This document shows positions 57,500 to 64,000 of a stretch of DNA of 64,000 bases, piece after piece. Numbering within the stretch: the stretch's first letter is position 1; each line of letters starts with the position of its first letter. A model generated the notes under the pieces. That model saw only the letters and a list, made by a program, of their open reading frames with translations. It was not told the origin of the DNA and did not search any database. Source of the DNA: Homarus americanus. Taxonomy: Eukaryota; Arthropoda; Malacostraca; Decapoda; Nephropidae. The translations under genes were made by a program, and so were the position numbers. The DNA lies in assembly GCF_018991925.1 (NCBI RefSeq), contig NW_024711973.1, positions 1 to 64,000 on the forward strand, written 5' to 3'.

Positions 57500-60020
57500 A
57501 ACAACTTCGCTGTCAGTCGCAAGCTGTTGGATACTACTAATGGTTATCATTATTGTGCCAACGGTGTTCCTCAACAAAGGAACAGTTTCATTGCTCGGGG
57601 AGACCGGGTTCACTGGTAAAGGCGGGATTGGAGGCAACTGCACAATGGGTGCGGGTGTGCGTTTGTGTAGGCTCCACAACCTGATTGATGGATCTATCCA
57701 GGTGGCCTCCGCGTCCTGCGTGCTCGTAGTCACTGCCTGTCACCTGCCACCACTGTTAGCACGTGTCCCAGGTTGCTCGGGTACCACTGTTAACAATGAA
57801 CACAATGGAACCAACGCCTTCCTATACCTTTCTTTTGTGTGTATGCGCGCGTGTGTGTACGTGTGCGCGCAAGCCTACAGTGTCCATTTTGCACTAGATT
57901 ACTTAATAGTCAAGTTGATGTACTGTGGTCGGGGGACTTCTCCAGATGATGCTGTGGTGACCACGCACGCGCACACAAGGGTATATTTAATCACCGACAC
58001 AGGTCATTACAAACACCCAGTAAATGCCTGGCTTCATGACCTAGATGCAGTCGTCTACACCCATCACCAACCGTCCTGAACTTAAGACAAAGAAGACCCA
58101 GGAGCAAGGAACTATGAAGAGCACAGTGGCCGTGGCAAGCTGAAGAAGATTTAATAAACAAATGGTGGCTGGGTCGTGGGATTCTAAAATGCTGGCCGCT
58201 CAACACTCAAGAACGGACCCGCGAACTGGAGGAGAATAGAACAATGCCGGGAGAAAAGTATAAGTTGCCGTGAGTTTAAGAGAAAAACTAACCCATGGAA
58301 GAATATATTCATGGAAAAGCAAGAGGCTTAAACTTAGTGTGTGTGTTGCTAATTTGTGTGAAAAACCTCAGGCAACGGGAAGACTGTTTGGCTGAGTCTG
58401 AATTTAGAGTGAAGTCATAGAGGCCAGTCTGTCTTCTCTTTTTATGATTCGTAGGATGAATAATTCCTTCATAAAGTCTATATAAGAATTAATTGAACTG
58501 ATTTACCTAACCTGCGGCACAAAATCAACCTTCATAAACAGTCTCAAAATACACCGAGATTCTACACACAAAAGTTAAAGTACTAGATCTCTACCAATAT
58601 ATCCTGTACTGTACCTTAACTCCGACTCCTAATTGGTGGTAAGAGAAGGCTCATATTTACAATGATCTTATCAATACTATATAAAAGTGTTGGGAGTCTT
58701 TCAGCAACACAGGTCGTCGAGTTTTACCTCCATGTACATCACAGTGACAAAGACCGTAGTGAAAGGAGTAATAATCGAATAGGATAATGGAAAGGAGGTC
58801 CAGCGGTCCATAAGAGGCGTAGCTCCCAGGCTTGACACAACATGCACTTTTTACTTGAAGTTGATCACATTATAAAAAGTGATGTATAATAAAGTATGTA
58901 TACAATTTTATTATCGGCTAAAAAGATAGTGTAAGAGCTTCGGACTCCCACCCCCGATGGATCACTAACAAGACTTGGGTTAATCAGCACCTCTTCGATC
59001 GTAAAGGAGGAGGAGGAGGAAAGTTCCTTCACCTTCCATCTCCGACCAGCAAGATATTTAAGGAGGCAAATTACTCTCTCACTCAGGTAGATCAGAGACG
59101 CTAATGGAGTTCCTTAGAGAATGGCGCGGTACATCTGATGGGTATTGAAAGCCATCATTAGTATTTAGTGTGAGAGGTGGACTGGTATTTAAAAAAATGG
59201 GCGTTAATTAATGTTCTCTATACCTGTACTGTATCTTTGTGTCTTAGTAGTAGTGTGGATCCTCAGTGGTGTATTGAGAAACTTTTGGTTCTCGGAGGTT
59301 ATTTGGGAAATCCGCAAATTAATCCTCAAATTTGGTCAAACTTTAAGATGACAAGAAAACTGTTTTTAACTACACTTGTCTGTTATAAGTTAAAAATTAT
59401 TTTATCTTTCTTGCGAATTGTTGAAGATCCATTGCACTTTTTTTGATAACCTTCCTGTCCACCCCGTAACTTGTTTCTGTCATTTGCCTGCTAAAGTGTT
59501 GCCATATTAGTGTGCTTGCATAAGATGGCTGGCTATTGCTTTGATGTGCTCTTGAGTGAAACTAAAATGTCTCCGTTTTTGTGTTTCATCTTCTTATCTA
59601 GCCAGACATGTTGTAGCTACTGAATTTTACACACCGAAGTGGCGTGCTATACCTGTATAGTGTTCTGGATGGGCCAAAAGTCGTGATGGGATTTGTAATC
59701 AAAACAACACCAAAATGCGAGAGAGCTCATCAGTAGCGGGACGTTACTGTATTGTTCACTTTCTTAAAGTTTAACCTTTATTGTGTACAATAGTATCTGT
59801 ATTGATCAAGTAGAATGATAGTAATAGTTGCAATGTAGATAAATACAATCCCTTCCCGACTTCTGCCGCATACTGTATGTCTACTTCACACAATTGTTGA
59901 ATCATTTTGTTCCTCGCTGCACCAGGAGGGACATGGATGCTTGCTTACACTCGTGCGCCTGTTTTTGTTCCGCCTTCCTATTTGTATGTCCGTTTCTCTG
60001 TCCGTATCCGCCTTCGTCCT
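57500..60020. other. 2.5 kb without recognisable genes
   Basis: Contains a 179-codon frame on plus (57540-58079) with no recognisable domain, a GT/GC-rich patch at 57835-57870 and a short GGA run near 59007-59020. I see no transposon ends, arrays or RNA genes. Confidence 0.45.
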
Positions 60021-60026
60021 TGAGTA

Positions 60027-60861
60027 CACTCGCCCAAAAAGTATCGGCACCCCTGGGCCTGATGTATTTGGAAATGAACACAATAACACGTGCACAACAG
60101 TCTCGGTTCGGTTGGTATTTCTGATTGTAAGTTGCAGCTTTCGTTATTTCTTCTTGCACCTGATAATCACCATGATGTCTACAGTATACCACCTATTCTC
60201 TGCATAATGTAATGAAATAGGTGAATTGTGATGCCATATGCAAAACCAATAACGTCATGAGTAACCCCGCTGATTTATGCACCTTAGATATTACTTCAGC
60301 CCCAGGGGACGGGTTTCCAAATAGAAATATAACATTATTATGTTTTCATGATCCGGGGTTACAACATGAAACACTATGAACCGATATTACACTCATTTGT
60401 AAATAAAGTAATTACGGGTGTATTATGATGCCATATCCAATTACGATGACATGATTTACTGCATTTCGATATTATTTCTACCTCAGTTGATGAGGTAACA
60501 AATATGAGTATAACGTATCATCTCATGATTCTTGATGACAACGGAACATTATCTGATACACACTACGAGACGATGTCGTCAAGTCCTCCCATGGGATTGA
60601 CAGTCACTATGGGGAGATCACAGGCAACAAGAGGCAGTATCATCACTACATTAATATCATTATATTATTCTACTAAAGATGGAGCACGGTAATTCACTTA
60701 TATAATTACAACAAATGCCAGAAATAATAACTGGCAACCTCACATACTAGGAAGGCAGGCCTACCAACATAATGCAGGAATCACAATTAGTGATCGGAAA
60801 TATTCGTCCATTGTGAGATTGTATTGCTGAAAAAAGAGGCCGATACTTTTTGGGGAGAGTG
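60027..60861. mobile_element. Tc1/mariner-like MITE, 835 bp, with internal duplication
   Basis: Termini read inward CACTCGCCCAAAAAGTATCG and CACTCTCCCCAAAAAGTATC, about 24 bp of inverted repeat. TA flanks both ends (60025-60026 and 60862-60863). No transposase. Inside, a segment beginning GATGCCATAT at 60230 is repeated at 60427 in diverged form through TTTATGCACCTTAGATATTA versus TTTACTGCATTTCGATATTA and TCATGAT. So the element carries an old direct duplication of about 180-200 bp. Confidence 0.87.
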
Positions 60862-60869
60862 TATGTCTG

Positions 60870-62365
60870 TGTTCTGTGAGTCCGTCTCCTTGTCCAGTTT
60901 TCCGTTTCCCTAGTCCCCGTGTTTCTCTCTTGTCATCTTCTCTCTGACCTCACGGTAAGTCCGGGAGTTTTGAACTCGATAAATCGACCCACTAGTGACT
61001 AGATTTAACCAACATCACTATGTAAACGTTTCAAAAAGAAATTAACATAAATAAATCATCATTTTCATCAGTGCCGTCCAGAAACAGGGCCTCTTTGGTC
61101 TTTCCTGTGGCGTGGGCGGGGTACTGAACCACTTCTAATTGCAATCTTGACATAGCTGATTCCCACAAGGTGTATGGTGGTCTTAGAATAAAAACCAAAC
61201 AGGCGTTTTTTTAAGTCATGACTTCACCGTTCTTCACCCGTGTATGTGGAGCTTTCATTATTTTTGTGAAAGTGTCTGCTTTGGGGGGAATATCTTCTGT
61301 GAGAGCACCCCCCCCCCCTCTCAGAGCGCTGGACTTAACACCACCGCAGATTCTCCAAGTCTGCTCCAAGTTTTGGCCAAGAGTAACGAGCAAACATATT
61401 TTTTTCAACTTTAAAAAAAAAAACTTTAATGCTCTTTCCTTTCAGTTTTCTTTCTTTCTTGGTGTTTCCACGTAGAGAAAATATTTCGTCTCTCTCCCTC
61501 TATCTTTTTCTCTCTCAATTCATGTGAGCTTTTACTATAAGCGGCTTCCCTACCAGCTAGGATCGTTAACGCCATTCAGATCAGTTATGGAGTTACTTCT
61601 GAAGCTGATGTCCTTTGGGATTTTTCTTTCTTTAATCAGATATTTATGTTTGATCTTTAATAACGAGCTGTACCAGAAGATATATAATAATTAGTGTTTT
61701 TGTTGGGAATTACATTACCTCTTAAACTTTAATAACCGATCTCATCCAAACTTGGTGATACCTCCTGTAGGACCTTTGTAGTGCGGTCAAGAGGTCATCT
61801 ATTGATTCGTCATACACCTGGCAGCAACACCACCACCACCACTGCTTCTCATTTCTGCCCCCCCCCCACCCACTCTGCGTGCTGCCGGGGTTGGTTGCTG
61901 ACTTGTTGTACTGCAGCTCCCGACATTGGCTAACACGAACAAATAATAGTACAATGCAGGCCTCGACCCCCTTTGATCCTGACGTCTGAGCTAAATTCCT
62001 AACGCTGGGCTCTTGTTACTGGACTACTATTAAGGGAGACTTGCTCTCTTAGGACCAATGTTGAGTGAAACGCCAACCGGGGAAACAGTTGCTGGAAAGT
62101 CCGTAGATTTCATCGTTATCCCTGAAGTGAGACTATTTATTTTTTTTACGTTAAAATTAAATCTCAGGAACCAGGAGGATGATGATGGTGGTGATGGTGA
62201 TGATTATTTTTTGTTGATAGTGTATCAGTAGTATAATGTCGCTATTTACTTCATCACACTCCAGCATTATGTATTTATCAGGAGAAAGGCTGTCTTGTAT
62301 GCCCATCAAACCAAGTAATGATTTTGAGCTGTTATATTGGTACAACAGTGTGAGATCACGAATAA
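60870..62365. other. no gene seen
   Basis: Mixed sequence with C runs at about 61306-61317 and 61858-61867 and an A run near 61415-61424. A tRNA-like pattern at about 61955-62040 on minus (TAGTAGTCCAGTAAC and GGGGTCGAGGCC) may be a SINE head but is too degenerate to call. Confidence 0.45.
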
Positions 62366-62366
62366 A

Positions 62367-62403
62367 ACACACGCACACACGCGCAAACACACACACACAC
62401 ATA
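62367..62403. repeat. (CA)n with GC interruptions
   Basis: ACACACGCACAC, then about eight CA units. Confidence 0.92.
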
Positions 62404-62704
62404 TATAATCTTCACTCTCCTCTGAACCAGTTATCCTGGACGTTGATTGCTTTTCTCAACCTTTATTGTTGCCCCAACACAGAGAGAATCGTGTACACCT
62501 CACAATAGTTCTCTCCCTACCTGCCAGACTCAAACTAGCGCCTCTGCTCCCCCTCCTCTTCATCCTCCTCCCTGGCTCTCCTTCAGGCTATCACGTCACG
62601 CACACACCATGTATCTATAATCTTACTGCTACAGACTCCACTTATCACGGAAAGCGCTTCAGAGAATTGACCATATTCTGGGCCCTGTGTAGTGGTGTTC
62701 ACGT

Positions 62705-63788
62705 ATACCTAAATTGTATTGTACACCTGTGCAGTACACACACTATACCTGTGCATTATACACCATATACCTGTGCATTATACATCATATACCTGCGTAT
62801 TATACACAATGCACCTGTGCAGTATGCACCATATACAATACTTGTGCAGCATACTCGCACACCATATACCTGTGCATTATACATCGTATACCTGTGCTGT
62901 ATACACCATATACCTGTGCATTATACATCATATACCTGCGCATTTTACACTTTATACCTGTGCAGTATACACCATATACTTGTGCAGTTTACACCATATA
63001 CCTGTGCAGTATACACCATATACCTGTGCAGTTTACACCATATACTTGTGCAATTTACACCATATACTTGTCCAGTTTACACCATATACCTGTGCAGTTT
63101 ACACCATATACTTGTGCAGTATACACCATATACCTGTGCAGTATACACCATATACCTGTGAAGTTTACACCATATACCTGTGCAGTATACACCATATACC
63201 TGTGCAGTTTACACCATATACCTGTGCAGTTTACACCATATACCTGTGCAGTGTACACCATATACCTGTGCAGTATACACCATATACCTGTGCAGTTTAC
63301 ACCATATACCTGTGCAGTATACACCATATACTTGTGCAGTATACACCATATACCTGTGCAGTTTACACCATATACCTGCAGTTTATTGCAGTTTATACCA
63401 TATACTGCCATATACCTTGTCAGCAGTTTACACTATATACACCAGCCTACACCATATACCTGTGCAGTTTACACCATATACCTGTGCAGTTTACACCATA
63501 TACCTGTGCAGTGTACACCATATACCTGTGCAGTATACACCATATACCTGTGCAGTTTACACCATATACCTGTGCAGTTTACACCATATACTTGTGCAGT
63601 TTACACCATATACCTGTGCAGTTTACACCATATACTTGTGCAGTATACACCATATACTTGCGCAGTATACACCATTTACTTGTGCAGTTTACACCATATA
63701 CTTGTGCAGTTTACACCATATACTTGTGCAGTTTACACCATATAATTGTGCAGTTTACACCATATACTTGTGCAGTTTACACCATTCG
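62705..63788. repeat. 22 bp minisatellite, about 49 copies
   Basis: Units contain ACACCATATACCTGTGCAGT plus TT or AT. Spacing is 22 bp through most of the array. The left end (62.70-62.95 kb) has diverged units with CATTATACATCATATACC. A 60-base scrambled patch lies at about 63380-63440. Since 22 is not divisible by three and no frame hits a stop in the unit, all three plus frames stay open for 230-360 codons with a 22-residue period, which is purely arithmetic. Confidence 0.97.
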
Positions 63789-63789
63789 T

Positions 63790-64000
63790 TGTTAAACAAA
63801 ATGTTATTGAGTGATAATCATTCGCTGGCCTTCTTGAGTGACTCAGAAGAGGATACAAGTTTATACTGAAGTACCTTACAGTCTCTAGTGATAATGAAGG
63901 TCATCTTGTACATCAGGTAACGTCAAATAAGTATCCTGAGTAGAAACGTTCATCAGGTTCCCATAAAAAAAAAACATTCATATATTAATTATAGATTTTC
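63790..64000. other. unique flank, no gene seen
   Basis: Short AT-rich end of the window. Nothing recognised. Confidence 0.4.

Noticed and set aside
57540..58079. 179-codon plus frame, the longest in apparently unique sequence
   Set aside because: No recognisable domain, it overlaps an equally long minus frame that runs into the hAT element, and its end crosses a GT/GC repeat. Not supportable as a gene without transcripts.
61955..62040. tRNA-derived SINE head on minus
   Set aside because: A-box-like and B-box-like strings are present, but stems do not form and no body motif follows.

Overview
The window looks like non-genic, repeat-saturated nuclear DNA from an arthropod, most likely a decapod crustacean. 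The reasons are very dense and long microsatellites (ATT, CT, CA, TCC, AT), several short CCTAA/TTAGG runs (the arthropod telomere motif, here interstitial), tRNA-derived SINEs, and relics of RTE-like, CR1-like and jockey/R1-like LINEs plus Tc1/mariner-like and hAT-like DNA transposons. The species assignment is inference; nothing here identifies it. I found no host protein-coding gene, rRNA, functional tRNA or CRISPR. All very long open frames (up to about 1,720 codons at 1.4-6.6 kb) are translations of tandem repeats.

Layout. 0-1.04 kb: ATT microsatellite. 1.25-6.24 kb: pyrimidine-only tract with two 16-17 bp minisatellite families. 6.2-10.3 kb: CA, TCC, CT, CCTAA and ATT repeats and a degenerate 22 bp array. 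10.5-15.8 kb: SINE, CR1-like LINE relic (minus), LINE 3' end, 45 bp minisatellite, endonuclease relic (plus). 17.6-27.6 kb: tRNA-Ala-like SINE, RTE-like copy A (plus), 1 kb spacer with a tRNA-Gly-like SINE, RTE-like copy B (minus), so A and B form a large inverted pair. 27.6-29.15 kb: 17 bp minisatellite. 29.5-31.9 kb: 81 bp duplication, CCTAA run, and a 708 bp foldback element inside an ATT microsatellite. 34.1-34.7 kb: SINE plus a hAT-like MITE with an 8 bp target duplication. 36.9-41.2 kb: short arrays, LINE 3' relic with an intact C-terminus, CT blocks, purine minisatellite flipping to TCC. 41.7-42.6 kb: retroelement relic with a CCHC plus nuclease-like C-terminus. 43-46.7 kb: minisatellites of 35, 24 and 17 bp. 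47.1-49.5 kb: RTE-like copy C (minus, 5'-truncated) carrying a TA-flanked MITE. 50.3-53.8 kb: purine and pyrimidine arrays. 54.4-60.9 kb: a cluster of DNA transposons, including a three-element nest. 62.7-63.8 kb: 22 bp minisatellite.

The main signal is the interplay of mobile elements and simple repeats. All three RTE-like copies have (TG)n on their sense strand at both ends, including the 5'-truncated copy, which suggests insertion into (TG)n. Another LINE family ends in (ATT)n, and a foldback element sits inside (ATT)n. I found no convincing new enzymatic or defence system; the plausible novelty is microsatellite-directed retrotransposition and several unnamed non-autonomous elements. All boundaries come from reading by eye, without alignment or database search.
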